The notes: generated by a model not told the origin, from the sequence alone. Counted from the first letter of the stretch, positions 45,527 through 53,481 are shown. The stretch: 64,000 bases of DNA from Herbidospora daliensis (GCF_001570585.1 NZ_BBXF01000005.1:744001-808000); one strand, 5' to 3'. Made by a program: numbers and translations.

Positions 45527-45548
45527 CCGACGCCTTTACAAAGTAGAT
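45527..45548 (+). repeat. Left copy of a 22-bp direct repeat
   Basis: Begins CCGACGCCTTTACAAAGTAG and ends AT. It is identical to 49214-49235, 3,687 bp away. The two copies bracket the hemerythrin-fusion gene and the trpBA-gntR operon. Similarity continues weakly for ~20 bp beyond the repeat on the right (TAACGGCGTT versus TTACGGGGTGTT). Confidence 0.85.
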
Positions 45549-45559
45549 TCCTAACGGCG

Positions 45560-45588
45560 TTGACGGGACGACTTCCGGGCGGTCTAAT
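45560..45588 (+). promoter_or_regulatory. Promoter for the deazaflavin-hemerythrin gene
   Basis: TTGACG (45560-45565), 17-bp spacer, TCTAAT (45583-45588); a near-consensus housekeeping sigma promoter 11 bp downstream of the 22-bp repeat. Transcription would start near 45595, leaving a ~145-nt leader. Confidence 0.65.
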
Positions 45589-45740
45589 GACCCTCGATGT
45601 CGCGTGACTCCGGCCAAAGAGCAGTGGGCCGGCCGGTGATCGGGCGAGCATCCCGACCGCGAGGGGTCTCTCCAATGAGTGCACACTCCCCCTCCCTCTG
45701 ATCCGCCACGCTTTCCCCTGATTTCCGGAGACACATCCGC

Positions 45741-46490
45741 ATGCCCACGTCATCAGACTTTCTACTGCTCACCACCACCGGCGCGACATCCGGCGAGCAG
45801 ACCACCACTCCCCTGCCCTACGTCCACCACGACGACCTGCTACTGGTCGTCGGCTCCGACCCGGCCTGGTACGACGACCTGCTCGCCCATCCGTCGGTAC
45901 AAGTCGAACTCGCCGGCGAGACCTTCGAAGCCCTGGCGGTCCCCGCCGAAGGAGCCCGTCGCGACGAGCTGCTCAAGCAGGTCGCGCACTCCGGCTACGT
46001 CGTGATCCTCGATCGGGTCGATCTCGGGGAGCCGCGTGAGGTCGCCAATCTCGCGGACAAGCTCGTCGAGATCCACACCTGGCTCCGCGAGCAGTTGCGG
46101 CACGTCCGAGCAGAGGTCGACGCGCACTTCGCCGCGCAGCCGGGCGAACCGCCGAGCCTGGGTCTGCAGATCCGGCAGCGTTGTCTGGCGTTCTGTCAGG
46201 CGCTGGAGTTCCATCACACCAGCGAGGACGGGCACCTGTTCCCCGGCATGGCTCCGCACCACCCGCACCTGAAAGCCACCTTCGAGCGGCTCGCCGACGA
46301 GCACCGGGCCGTGGCGCGCATTCAGGGTGAGCTCGCCTCTCTGCTCGCCGACATCGGGGCCGCCGATCCGCGGCGGTTCCGGGCCGAGCTCGACCGGATG
46401 GCGGCCGAACTCAACGCGCATCTCGACCACGAGGAGGCCGCGCTCTTGCCCCTGCTGGCCGAGATCCCGTGGCCTCCGCCGCGTCCGTGA
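45741..46490 (+). CDS. Fusion of deazaflavin (F420)-dependent reductase-like domain and hemerythrin
   Basis: 249 residues. Residues ~5-85 match the DDN/F420H2-dependent reductase fold (LLLTTTGATSGEQTTTPLPY, LAHPSVQVELAGETFEALAV), shortened at the N-terminus. Residues ~100-245 are a hemerythrin-like helical bundle with candidate iron ligands in EIHTWLREQL, EFHHTSEDGHLFP, ADEHRAVARI and NAHLDHEEAALLPLL. A di-iron oxygen or nitric-oxide sensor joined to a deazaflavin domain is plausible. Located inside the 22-bp-repeat segment, upstream of trpBA. Cofactors are inferred. Confidence 0.83.
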   Translation: MPTSSDFLLLTTTGATSGEQTTTPLPYVHHDDLLLVVGSDPAWYDDLLAHPSVQVELAGETFEALAVPAEGARRDELLKQVAHSGYVVILDRVDLGEPREVANLADKLVEIHTWLREQLRHVRAEVDAHFAAQPGEPPSLGLQIRQRCLAFCQALEFHHTSEDGHLFPGMAPHHPHLKATFERLADEHRAVARIQGELASLLADIGAADPRRFRAELDRMAAELNAHLDHEEAALLPLLAEIPWPPPRP

Positions 46491-46502
46491 CCCGTTGGGG
46501 TA

Positions 46503-46533
46503 CTGTTCTAGAACAGATGCTGTTCTAGAACAG
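46503..46533. promoter_or_regulatory. Twin 14-bp palindromic operators before trpB
   Basis: CTGTTCTAGAACAG occurs twice, at 46503-46516 and 46520-46533, with centres 17 bp apart, ending 17 bp before the trpB ATG and just upstream of its GGAGGA ribosome-binding site. Each copy is a perfect palindrome. GntR regulators of the HutC group bind short palindromes of this size, and a HutC-type GntR gene is the third gene of the operon, so autoregulated repression is likely. Confidence 0.8.
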
Positions 46534-46550
46534 TTCGGAGGACGACGTCC

Positions 46551-47720
46551 ATGACCACCCTGATGAACGACCCGGGGACCACCGGCCGGTTCGGCGACTA
46601 CGGCGGGCGATACGTGCCGGAGTCGCTGATCCCGGCCTGCCAGGAGATCGAGGCCGCGTTCCGGGACGCCTGGGCCGATCCCGGGTTCCGCGACCGGCTG
46701 ACCACGCTGCTCACCGTGTACGCCGGCCGCCCCACCCCGCTGACCCCCGCGCGGCGGCTCTCCGAGGAGCTCGGGATCACGCTGCTGCTCAAGCGGGAGG
46801 ACCTCACCCACACCGGCTCCCACAAGATCAACAACGTGGTCGGCCAGGCGCTGCTCGCCCAGCGCATGGGCAAGCGGCGGCTGCTGGCCGAGACCGGCGC
46901 GGGGCAGCACGGCGTCGCCACCGCCACCGCCGCCGCGCTCCTCGGGCTCCGCGCGACGGTGTTCATGGGCGAGCGCGACATCGAACGCCAGGAGCTCAAC
47001 GTGCTGCGCATGCACGTCCTCGGCGCGGAGGTGGTGCCCGTCACCAGCGGCAGCCGGACTCTCAAGGACGCCTGCAACGAGGCGATGCGCCACTGGGTGG
47101 CGTCCACCGACGACTCCTACTACTGCCTCGGCTCGGTGCTGGGCCCGCACCCCTACCCGTGGATGGTGCGCGAGTTCCAGCGCGTCATCGGCGAGGAGGC
47201 CCGCGCCCAGTGCGCCGCCGAGCTGCCCGCCGCGGTGCCCGACTACGTGGTCGCGTGCGTCGGCGGCGGCTCGAACGCCGCCGGCACGTTCGCCGGGTTC
47301 ATCGGCACCACCGCCCGGCTCGTCGGGGTCGAGGCCGAGGGCGGCGCGGCGGCCACCTCCGGCCGGGCCGGGGTCCTGCACGGCTTCCGCTCGCTCGTGC
47401 TCCAGGACGAGCACGGCCAGGTCAGGGAGGCCCACTCGGTCGCGGCCGGGCTCGACTACCCGGGCATCGGGCCCGAGCACGCCCACCTGCGCGACGGCGG
47501 CCGGGCCCGCTACGCGACCGTCACCGACGACGAGGTGGTCCGGGCGCTCGTGCGGCTGGCCCGCACCGAGGGCATCGTGGCCGCGCTGGAGTCGTCCCAC
47601 GCCCTGGCCTGGGTGATCAGGGCCGCGGAGTCCGGCGGGATCGCGCCGGGGTCGACCGTGATGCTGACGCTTTCCGGCCGGGGAGACAAGGACATCGCGT
47701 CCATCAAGGAGCTGCTGTGA
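46551..47720 (+). CDS. trpB: Tryptophan synthase beta chain
   Basis: 389 residues, TrpB1 type. PLP lysine Lys92 (HTGSHKINN), catalytic Glu in AETGAGQHG, phosphate loop GGGSNAAG, and the C-terminal LSGRGDKD. It condenses indole and serine, with indole supplied by the alpha subunit. The gene follows two GntR-type palindromes and is coupled to trpA by GTGA. No trpC, trpD, trpE or trpF is nearby, so this is a stand-alone trpBA unit. Full length with no missing residues seen. Confidence 0.95.
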   Translation: MTTLMNDPGTTGRFGDYGGRYVPESLIPACQEIEAAFRDAWADPGFRDRLTTLLTVYAGRPTPLTPARRLSEELGITLLLKREDLTHTGSHKINNVVGQALLAQRMGKRRLLAETGAGQHGVATATAAALLGLRATVFMGERDIERQELNVLRMHVLGAEVVPVTSGSRTLKDACNEAMRHWVASTDDSYYCLGSVLGPHPYPWMVREFQRVIGEEARAQCAAELPAAVPDYVVACVGGGSNAAGTFAGFIGTTARLVGVEAEGGAAATSGRAGVLHGFRSLVLQDEHGQVREAHSVAAGLDYPGIGPEHAHLRDGGRARYATVTDDEVVRALVRLARTEGIVAALESSHALAWVIRAAESGGIAPGSTVMLTLSGRGDKDIASIKELL

Positions 47721-48496
47721 CCACGCTCGAAGAGTCCCTGCTCGCCCGCCGCGCCACCGGGCGCCTCCTGGTGCCCTACGTCACCGCCGGGGCCGCCCCC
47801 GGGTGGACCGACGTCGTGCGCGCCTACGCCGACGCCGGGGCCGACGCCGTCGAGATCGGCTTCCCGTTCTCCGACCCGATGCTCGACGGGGTCACCATCC
47901 AGGAGGCCTCCGATCGCGCGATCGCCCGCGGGACCACGGTCACCGCCATCCTGGACGAGGTCACGGCGCTCGACGTGGGGGTGCCGCTGGTCGCGATGAC
48001 GTACGGGAACCTGGTCTTCCAGCGGAGCGGCGCGGAGTTCTGCGCGGCGCTGGCCGCGAGCGGGCTGCGCGGGCTCATCGTGCCCGACGTGCCGCTGGAG
48101 GAGTGCGGCGAGCTGGCCGGCGCCGCCGCGAAGGAGGGCCTCGACCTGGTGCTGCTGGCCGCGCCGTCGACCCCGCGCCCCCGGCTGCGCGACATCGCCG
48201 AGCGCAGCCGCGGCTTCGTCTACGCGCTGACCCGCATGGGCACCACCGGCGAACGCGACGAGGTGCCGGAGCAGGCCGCCCGGCTCGGCCGCGACCTCAA
48301 GGAGCTCACCGACCGGCCGGTCCTGTTCGGCTTCGGGGTCTCCAGCCCGCGCCCGGCCGCCGACCTCGCCCGGCACGCCGACGGCGTCGTGGTCGCCTCG
48401 GCGCTGATGCGCCGCCTCCTCGACGGCGCCCGGCCGCGCGAACTGGGAGAGTATGCAGCGAGCATCCGCCGCGCACTCGACCAGGGAGCCCGATGA
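47717..48496 (+). CDS. trpA: Tryptophan synthase alpha chain
   Basis: 259 residues from a GTG overlapping the trpB stop. Catalytic Glu47 and Asp57 lie in EIGFPFSDPMLDGVTIQ (canonical EIGIPFSDPLADGPxIQ), with variant residues around the second acid. FVYALTRMGTTGER is the phosphate-binding loop 6 region and VLFGFGVSSP the final strand. It releases indole from indole-3-glycerol phosphate. Somewhat divergent wording suggests a specialised or secondary copy. Coupled to gntR by ATGA. Confidence 0.94.
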   Translation: MTTLEESLLARRATGRLLVPYVTAGAAPGWTDVVRAYADAGADAVEIGFPFSDPMLDGVTIQEASDRAIARGTTVTAILDEVTALDVGVPLVAMTYGNLVFQRSGAEFCAALAASGLRGLIVPDVPLEECGELAGAAAKEGLDLVLLAAPSTPRPRLRDIAERSRGFVYALTRMGTTGERDEVPEQAARLGRDLKELTDRPVLFGFGVSSPRPAADLARHADGVVVASALMRRLLDGARPRELGEYAASIRRALDQGAR

Positions 48497-49233
48497 GCAG
48501 TACGCCCCGCTACCGCGCCATCGCCGACGACCTGAGCGACAAGATCAGGTCGGGCCGCTACCGCGCGGGCGAGGCACTGCCCGCGCAGCGTGAGCTCAGC
48601 GCCTCCTACGGCGTGACGATGATGACGCTGCGGCAGGCGTTGCAGGTCCTCAGCGCCGAGGGCCTGATCGACCAGCGGGCGGGCCGCGGCACCTACGTGG
48701 CGCGGCCCGGCGCCGAATATCCGCTCGACACCCTGCGCAGCCTCGGCGACGACCTGCGCAGGCAGGGCCACCCCCTGCGCACCGAAGTGGTCTCGGCCGC
48801 GCTGCGCCCCGCCCCGCGCTCCCTCACGCCGTTGCTCGGCGACGTGCGGGCCCTGCGGCTCACGCGGGTACGCCACCTGCGCGACCGGCCCGTCGTCCAC
48901 CAGGTCTCCTGGGTCGCCGAGCCGCACGCCTCGGCCGTCAGGGGCGCCGACTTCACCGAGGTCCCGCTCTACACCGCCCTCACCGAGGCCGGCGCGCGCA
49001 TCCACCGGGCCGCCGAGCGCATCAGGCCCGCCCTGCTCACCGCCCCCGTGGCGGCCCGGCTGAACCGTCCCCCGGGCGGCCCGGTGTTCGTCAGCGAGCG
49101 TGTCACCTACGACGACCGGGGCACGCCGATCGTCGTCGACCACGCCACGATCCTCGGCGAGTGGATGGAGATCCGGGCCGAGCGCAAGGCGACCGACCTG
49201 TCGCTGCACTGGACCGACGCCTTTACAAAGTAG
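48493..49233 (+). CDS. GntR-family (HutC subfamily) regulator of trpBA
   Basis: 246 residues. N-terminal winged helix: YRAIADDLSDKIRSGRYRAG, ELSASYGVTMMTLRQALQVL, RGTYVARPG. C-terminal UTRA effector domain (~85-240): LTRVRHLRDRPVVHQVSWVA, GPVFVSERVTYDDRGTPIVV. Third gene of the operon, coupled to trpA; twin palindromes stand upstream of trpB. Its last codons (DAFTK-stop) lie inside the right 22-bp repeat. Presumably senses tryptophan, indole or a related metabolite; effector unknown. Confidence 0.92.
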   Translation: MSSTPRYRAIADDLSDKIRSGRYRAGEALPAQRELSASYGVTMMTLRQALQVLSAEGLIDQRAGRGTYVARPGAEYPLDTLRSLGDDLRRQGHPLRTEVVSAALRPAPRSLTPLLGDVRALRLTRVRHLRDRPVVHQVSWVAEPHASAVRGADFTEVPLYTALTEAGARIHRAAERIRPALLTAPVAARLNRPPGGPVFVSERVTYDDRGTPIVVDHATILGEWMEIRAERKATDLSLHWTDAFTK

Positions 49234-49235
49234 AT
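49214..49235 (+). repeat. Right copy of the 22-bp direct repeat
   Basis: Identical to 45527-45548. It covers the last codons and TAG stop of the GntR gene and lies ~30 bp before the SAM-IV riboswitch, so it is both the end of the 3.7-kb segment and part of the next leader's upstream region. Confidence 0.85.
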
Positions 49236-49264
49236 CTGTTACGGGGTGTTATAGTCCTCGCGAA

Positions 49265-49378
49265 GGTCATGAGTGCCAGCGCACAGCCCCGGCTTGCTGG
49301 CCGGCAACCCTCGCGTCCGCGGCGGGGTGCCCCGGGTGAAGACCTGGTCCGTCGCGGGGTGCGGCGGGCAAGCGCGTG
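49265..49378 (+). promoter_or_regulatory. SAM-IV riboswitch
   Basis: GGTCATGAGTGCCAGCG, AGCCCCGGCTTGCTGGCCGG, CAACCCTC, GCGGCGGGGTGCCCCGGGTG, then GACC closing P1 (49341-49344), and a 3' extension with GGCGGGCAAGCGCG. These are the conserved blocks of the actinobacterial SAM-IV class. A -10-like TATAGT is at 49250-49255. It leads directly into the cysteine-desulfurase-like gene, whose GGAGG lies 10 nt downstream. Confidence 0.9.
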
Positions 49379-49396
49379 GCTTCTCCTGGAGGCGTT

Positions 49397-50587
49397 GTGT
49401 CCCCCGTGTTGTCCCTTGACGTGCCCGTCCGCGACGGCGCCCTCGTCCCCTACGCCAATCTCGACTACGCCGCCAGCGCCCCCTGTCTCGAGGCGGTCAG
49501 CCGCGCCGTCGCCGAGGCGCTGCCCGCCTACTCCAGCGTGCACCGGGGCGCCGGCTACGCCTCGCAGCTCACCACCACCCGCTACGAGCAGGCCCGGCAC
49601 ACCGTCAAGGCGTTCGCCCGCGCCCGGACCGACGACGCGCTCGTGTTCACCCGCAACACCACCGACGCGATGAACCTGCTGGCCCGCAGCCTGCCCGAGG
49701 GCACGACGGTGGTCGTCTTCGACACCGAGCACCACGCGACCCTGCTCCCCTGGCCCGCGCCGGTGCGCCTCGCGCCGCCCGCGCTGCCCGGCGAGGCGGT
49801 CCGCGCCGCCGACGAGGCGCTCGCCGCGATCGAGGGCCCGGCGCTGCTGGTCGTCACGGCCGCCTCCAACGTGACCGGCGAACTGTGGCCGATCGCCGGC
49901 CTGGCCCACATCGCCCACCGGCACGGCGCGCGCATCGCGGTCGACGCCGCCCAGCTGGCGCCCCACCGGCCGCTGAACGTCGCCGCCCTCGACCTCGACT
50001 ACGTCGCCTTCTCGGGCCACAAGCTGTACGCCCCCTTCGGCGCGGGCGTGCTGATCGGCCGGCGTGACTGGCTGGAGCGGGCCGAGCCCTACCTGAAGGG
50101 CGGCGGCGCGACCGTGGCCGTCGGCGAGCAGACCGAATGGCAGTCCGACGTGGAGGCCCGGCACGAGGCCGGCACCCCCAACGTGCTGGGCGCCATCGCG
50201 CTGGCCGCGGCCTGCGACCACCTGAGCCGGAGCGGCTGGACCGGCCTGATCGAGGAGGAGGACCGCCTGCTCACCCGGTTGCGCACGGGGCTCGCCGCGA
50301 TCGAGGGCGTGCACGAGCTGGCGCTCTGGCCCGCCGACCATCCGCGGGTGGGCATCGTGTCCTTCGTCGTGGACGGTTACACGGCGCGTGAGGTGGCCGA
50401 GCGGTTGTCGGCCGACCACGGGATCGGGGTGCGCGACGGCAAGTTCTGCGCGCACCCGTTCGTGCGGCACCTGCTGGGGGCGAACTCCGGCAGTGCGGTC
50501 CGCGCCTCGATCGGGCTCGGCAGCACCGAGGAACACGTCGACCGCCTGCTGACGGCCCTGCGCAGGCTCACCGAGGTTCGGGGCTGA
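49397..50587 (+). CDS. Cysteine desulfurase-like class V aminotransferase (SufS type)
   Basis: 396 residues from the GTG at 49397 behind GGAGG. PLP lysine is Lys209 (SGHKLYAPFGAGVLIG); RHEAGTPNVLG and the C-terminal GVRDGKFCAHP correspond to the RFEAGTPN and R-x-GHHCAQP motifs of SufS, including the persulfide-forming cysteine. A SAM-IV riboswitch controls it, which points to methionine or sulfur economy rather than ordinary Fe-S assembly. No suf or isc partner is adjacent. Convergent with the TetR gene (20-bp overlap). Confidence 0.87.
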   Translation: MSPVLSLDVPVRDGALVPYANLDYAASAPCLEAVSRAVAEALPAYSSVHRGAGYASQLTTTRYEQARHTVKAFARARTDDALVFTRNTTDAMNLLARSLPEGTTVVVFDTEHHATLLPWPAPVRLAPPALPGEAVRAADEALAAIEGPALLVVTAASNVTGELWPIAGLAHIAHRHGARIAVDAAQLAPHRPLNVAALDLDYVAFSGHKLYAPFGAGVLIGRRDWLERAEPYLKGGGATVAVGEQTEWQSDVEARHEAGTPNVLGAIALAAACDHLSRSGWTGLIEEEDRLLTRLRTGLAAIEGVHELALWPADHPRVGIVSFVVDGYTAREVAERLSADHGIGVRDGKFCAHPFVRHLLGANSGSAVRASIGLGSTEEHVDRLLTALRRLTEVRG

Positions 50588-51116
50588 GGCCTGCGACGGT
50601 CAGGGCGAACAGGCGGCCGGCCTCGCCCGCCGGGTCGGGGTGGTCCTCCGTCGCCAGGGCGATGCCCGTGATCAGGGCCAGCAGGTCGGCGACGGTGACG
50701 CCCGGGGCCAGGACGCCGGCCGCCTGACGGACCAGGGGTTCGCCCGCCTCCGTCAGCTGGGTCGTCGCGCAGTGTTCGTGTTCGGTGTCGGCCGACCGGT
50801 CGCGGTTGAGGGCCATGGCCAGGCCCCTGATCGTCGCGGCCGAGGTGGTCACCTCGCCGAGCCATTCGAGCAGCGCCGCGCGGGTGTCGGGGCGGCCGAC
50901 GCGGTCGCGGGCGTGCGCGCACAGCGTTTCGACGCGGTCGCGGAAGACGGCGGCGAGCAGGGCGTGCCGGTTGGGGAAGTGGCGGCGGACCGTGCCCGAG
51001 CCGACCCCGGCGAGGCGGGCGATCTGTTCCAGTGACGCGTCGGCGCCGTTGAGCGCGATCTCCTCCTCGGCGACGGCGAGCAGGCGCGCGTAGTTGCGCT
51101 GGGCGTCGGCGCGCAT
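50568..51116 (-). CDS. TetR-family repressor
   Basis: 182 residues. Helix-turn-helix: RLLAVAEEEIALNGADASLE, then IARLAGVGSGTVRRHFPNR. The C-terminal SBD-like domain ends LTVAGLSPEPR. Divergent from an NmrA-type gene across 97 bp that hold a strong inverted repeat, so it very likely represses that gene and itself. Confidence 0.92.
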   Translation of the reverse strand: MRADAQRNYARLLAVAEEEIALNGADASLEQIARLAGVGSGTVRRHFPNRHALLAAVFRDRVETLCAHARDRVGRPDTRAALLEWLGEVTTSAATIRGLAMALNRDRSADTEHEHCATTQLTEAGEPLVRQAAGVLAPGVTVADLLALITGIALATEDHPDPAGEAGRLFALTVAGLSPEPR

Positions 51117-51137
51117 GGGGCTTCACCTCGGGGATTG

Positions 51138-51196
51138 CTAAACGGCGGGGGTCTCCGTATCGTATCGGAAAAGAAACGGCGGGCCCCGCCGTTTAG
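51138..51196. promoter_or_regulatory. TetR operator region with inverted repeats
   Basis: CTAAACGGCGGGG (51138-51150) and its exact complement CCCCGCCGTTTAG (51184-51196) flank the divergent promoters. A third half-site, AAACGGCGGG (51174-51183), forms with the right arm a 21-bp palindrome centred on 51184. Three half-sites around two starts is the normal layout for an autoregulating TetR protein. Confidence 0.8.
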
Positions 51197-51213
51197 ATCT
51201 CCGAGGAGTCGTC

Positions 51214-52101
51214 ATGTCCAGCGTTCTCGTCACCGGCGCCACCGGCCAGCAGGGAGGCGCGACCGCCCGCGCCCTGATCGCGGCGGGGGTGCCCGTCCGG
51301 GCGCTGGTCCGCGATCCCGGCGCGGCGAAGGCAAAGGCCCTGGAGTCCCTCGGGGCCGAGCTGGTGACCGGGGATCTGTTCGACCGCGACTCGCTGGTCG
51401 CGGCGGCGCAGGGGGTCAGAGCCGTGTTCTCGGTGCAGATGCCGCCGATGACCGGCGACGCCATCGACTTCGACGGCGAACGCCTCCAGGCGGAGAACCT
51501 CATCGAGGCCGCGCTGGCCGCCGGGGTGCCGCAGTTCGTGCACACCGCCGTGTCGGGGGCCGCGCAGAAGATCACCAACGAGCGGTGGGCGTCGCTGCAG
51601 CCCTACTACACCACCAAGTCCGGCATCCAGGACCGGGTCAGGGAGGCCGGGTTCCGCCACTGGACGCTGATCAATCCGGGCTGGTTCATGGAGAACTTCC
51701 TGCCCTCGGCCGCCTACCTGCTGCCGCGCGGAATCGAGGGCGGCCTGGTCACGGTGCTGAAGCCGCAGACCCGGCTGTCGCTCGTCGCGGTCGACGACAT
51801 CGGGCGGGCCGCCGCGGCGGCGATCGCCGAGCCCGAGCGTTTCCACGGGGTCGAGCTGGAGCTGGCGAGCGAGCTGCTGTCGATGACGGAGATCGCGGCG
51901 GTGCTGTCGAAGGCGTTCGGGACCGAGCTGACCGCGCCCGACCTGACCGAGGAGGAGGCGCTCGCCCAGGGCATGCCGGTCTGGGCGGGCGTCTCGCACG
52001 AGCGGACCGGCGCGGTCGGGCAGCCCGCGCGTCCGGAGTACGCGCGGGCGCTCGGCATCCCGCTGACCACCTTCGAGGAGTGGTCGCGCCAGTACCTCTA
52101 A
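51214..52101 (+). CDS. NmrA-family NAD(P)-binding oxidoreductase
   Basis: 295 residues. Rossmann motif VTGATGQQGGATARAL at the N-terminus, FVHTAVSGAAQK and YYTTKSGIQD (Y-x-x-x-K) in the middle, NPGWFMENFLP, a motif of NmrA-like reductases. Likely an NAD(P)H quinone or carbonyl reductase induced through the divergent TetR. The 3' end overlaps the GH5 gene by 4 bp. Confidence 0.88.
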   Translation: MSSVLVTGATGQQGGATARALIAAGVPVRALVRDPGAAKAKALESLGAELVTGDLFDRDSLVAAAQGVRAVFSVQMPPMTGDAIDFDGERLQAENLIEAALAAGVPQFVHTAVSGAAQKITNERWASLQPYYTTKSGIQDRVREAGFRHWTLINPGWFMENFLPSAAYLLPRGIEGGLVTVLKPQTRLSLVAVDDIGRAAAAAIAEPERFHGVELELASELLSMTEIAAVLSKAFGTELTAPDLTEEEALAQGMPVWAGVSHERTGAVGQPARPEYARALGIPLTTFEEWSRQYL

Positions 52102-53468
52102 CCGGCCATCATCTGGTCGCGCAGGGTGGTGCGGACGTCGCAGTTGGCCAGCGCGAACGAGTCGGCCAGGGCGATCAGCTCGTCGTCGGTGAGGCCGCGG
52201 AACAGTTCCGCGTACTCGTAGGCGAGCGGCTGGGCCACCGTGAGGTTCAGCAGGAGGGTGCGGACCCAGTCGTACTGGCCCCACGGGTAGGGGTCGAAGC
52301 CGGGGAACTCGTCGGCGATCATCTGGTAGAACGGGCCGGTCACCTCGGCCACGCCCCTGCCGTCGCTGCCCCACTGGTCGGCGCCCAGGCGCACCTTCTT
52401 GGCGACGAAGTCGCCGAACCGCTTCAGGTACGGGGAGTCGGGGCGCACCGTGACCAGGCCCTGGCGGCCCAGGTCCTTGTACATCCAGATCGACCAGCCG
52501 GCGTCGTCGCGCTTGAAGATCTCCAGCTGGTCGGCGAGCAGCTGCCGGAGTTCGGCGTCGCGGGGCTCCGAGCCGGTGTAGATGGGGCCGAACTCGCCGA
52601 CCCACACCGGGGTGCCGGTGCGGTTGCTGTACTCGGTGCGCTCGGCGTACTTCTCCTCCAGGGTGGACTTGTCCCAGTGCTTGCCGGCGGTCTCGCCCGG
52701 GTAGGGGCCGCCGCCGCCCAGGCCGGGGGCGGCGTAGTCGTGGGCGGCGTACACCGTGTTGGCCCACGGCTCGTCGAAGACGTCGAACTCGGTGGAGTAG
52801 GTGTTGCCGTCGAGGAAGAGGATGTGCCGGTCGTCGATGGCGCGGATGGCGTTGACCAGGCGGGTGTAGACGGGGCCGACCACCTTGCGCGACTCGTCGG
52901 CGGGCTCGTTGATCGGGTTGTAGCCGGCCACCCAGGGGTTGTCCTTGTAGTGCTCGGCGATGTGCTCCCACATCTTGACCACGCGGTCCTGGAAGTGGGG
53001 GTGGTCCCAGAACAGGGGCCGGTGGGTGATGTTGTCGGAGTGCCAGTGGTGGTTCTGCGAGCCGGGCAGGGCGTGCAGGTCGATGACGGTGTAGATGCCG
53101 TGCTTCGCGCACGCCTCCACGGCCCGGTCGAGGTGCTTGAAGCCCTCGGTCTTGAACTCGAACGGCCTCTCGTCGTCCTCGAAGTGACGGTAGTTGACCG
53201 GGAGGCGGACGCAGTTCATGCCCATCTCGGCCAGCAGTTTCGCGTCGTCCTCGTTGAAGAAGGCGGTCAGGAGGCGGTCGAAGAACAGTTCGTACTGGGC
53301 CTCACCGAGGACCTCGCGGACCGTGCTGCGCATCAGCGCCTCGTTGGCCGCGTAGCCGGTGATGAAGTTCTCCATGTTCAGCCAGCCGCCGACCGCGACG
53401 CCGCGCAGGCGGACGGCTGCGCCCGACTCGTCGACGATCTGGCGTCCTTCGACCCGGAGGAAGGTCAT
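52098..53468 (-). CDS. GH5-family glycoside hydrolase
   Basis: 456 residues, no signal peptide, so cytoplasmic. TIM-barrel GH5: GVAVGGWLNMENFITGY (early loop), NCVRLPVNYRHFEDD, DLHALPGSQNHHWHS, acid/base in NPINEPADE, nucleophile in VWVGEFGPIY. The wording resembles exo-type GH5 enzymes that act on aryl or short beta-glucosides rather than cellulases. Last gene of the minus-strand ABC operon, 13 bp after the permease. Its intracellular location implies imported glycosides as substrate. Confidence 0.88.
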   Translation of the reverse strand: MTFLRVEGRQIVDESGAAVRLRGVAVGGWLNMENFITGYAANEALMRSTVREVLGEAQYELFFDRLLTAFFNEDDAKLLAEMGMNCVRLPVNYRHFEDDERPFEFKTEGFKHLDRAVEACAKHGIYTVIDLHALPGSQNHHWHSDNITHRPLFWDHPHFQDRVVKMWEHIAEHYKDNPWVAGYNPINEPADESRKVVGPVYTRLVNAIRAIDDRHILFLDGNTYSTEFDVFDEPWANTVYAAHDYAAPGLGGGGPYPGETAGKHWDKSTLEEKYAERTEYSNRTGTPVWVGEFGPIYTGSEPRDAELRQLLADQLEIFKRDDAGWSIWMYKDLGRQGLVTVRPDSPYLKRFGDFVAKKVRLGADQWGSDGRGVAEVTGPFYQMIADEFPGFDPYPWGQYDWVRTLLLNLTVAQPLAYEYAELFRGLTDDELIALADSFALANCDVRTTLRDQMMAG

Positions 53469-53481
53469 GTGAGGGGTTCCT

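Larger units (their letters stand above)
45395..45740. other. 346-bp intergenic region with repeat, promoter and long leader
   Basis: 45395-45526 shows nothing I can name. It is followed by the left copy of the 22-bp repeat (45527-45548), a promoter (45560-45588) and a leader of about 145 nt before the ATG at 45741. The leader contains a short frame, MSAHSPSL, at 45675-45701 preceded by GAGGGG, and a GAGTGCACACTC hairpin. I see no known riboswitch. Confidence 0.5.

Noticed and set aside
45675-45701. Eight-codon leader frame MSAHSPSL before the hemerythrin-fusion gene
   Set aside because: Contains no tryptophan or other regulatory codon run and no clear attenuator; kept only as part of the intergenic note.
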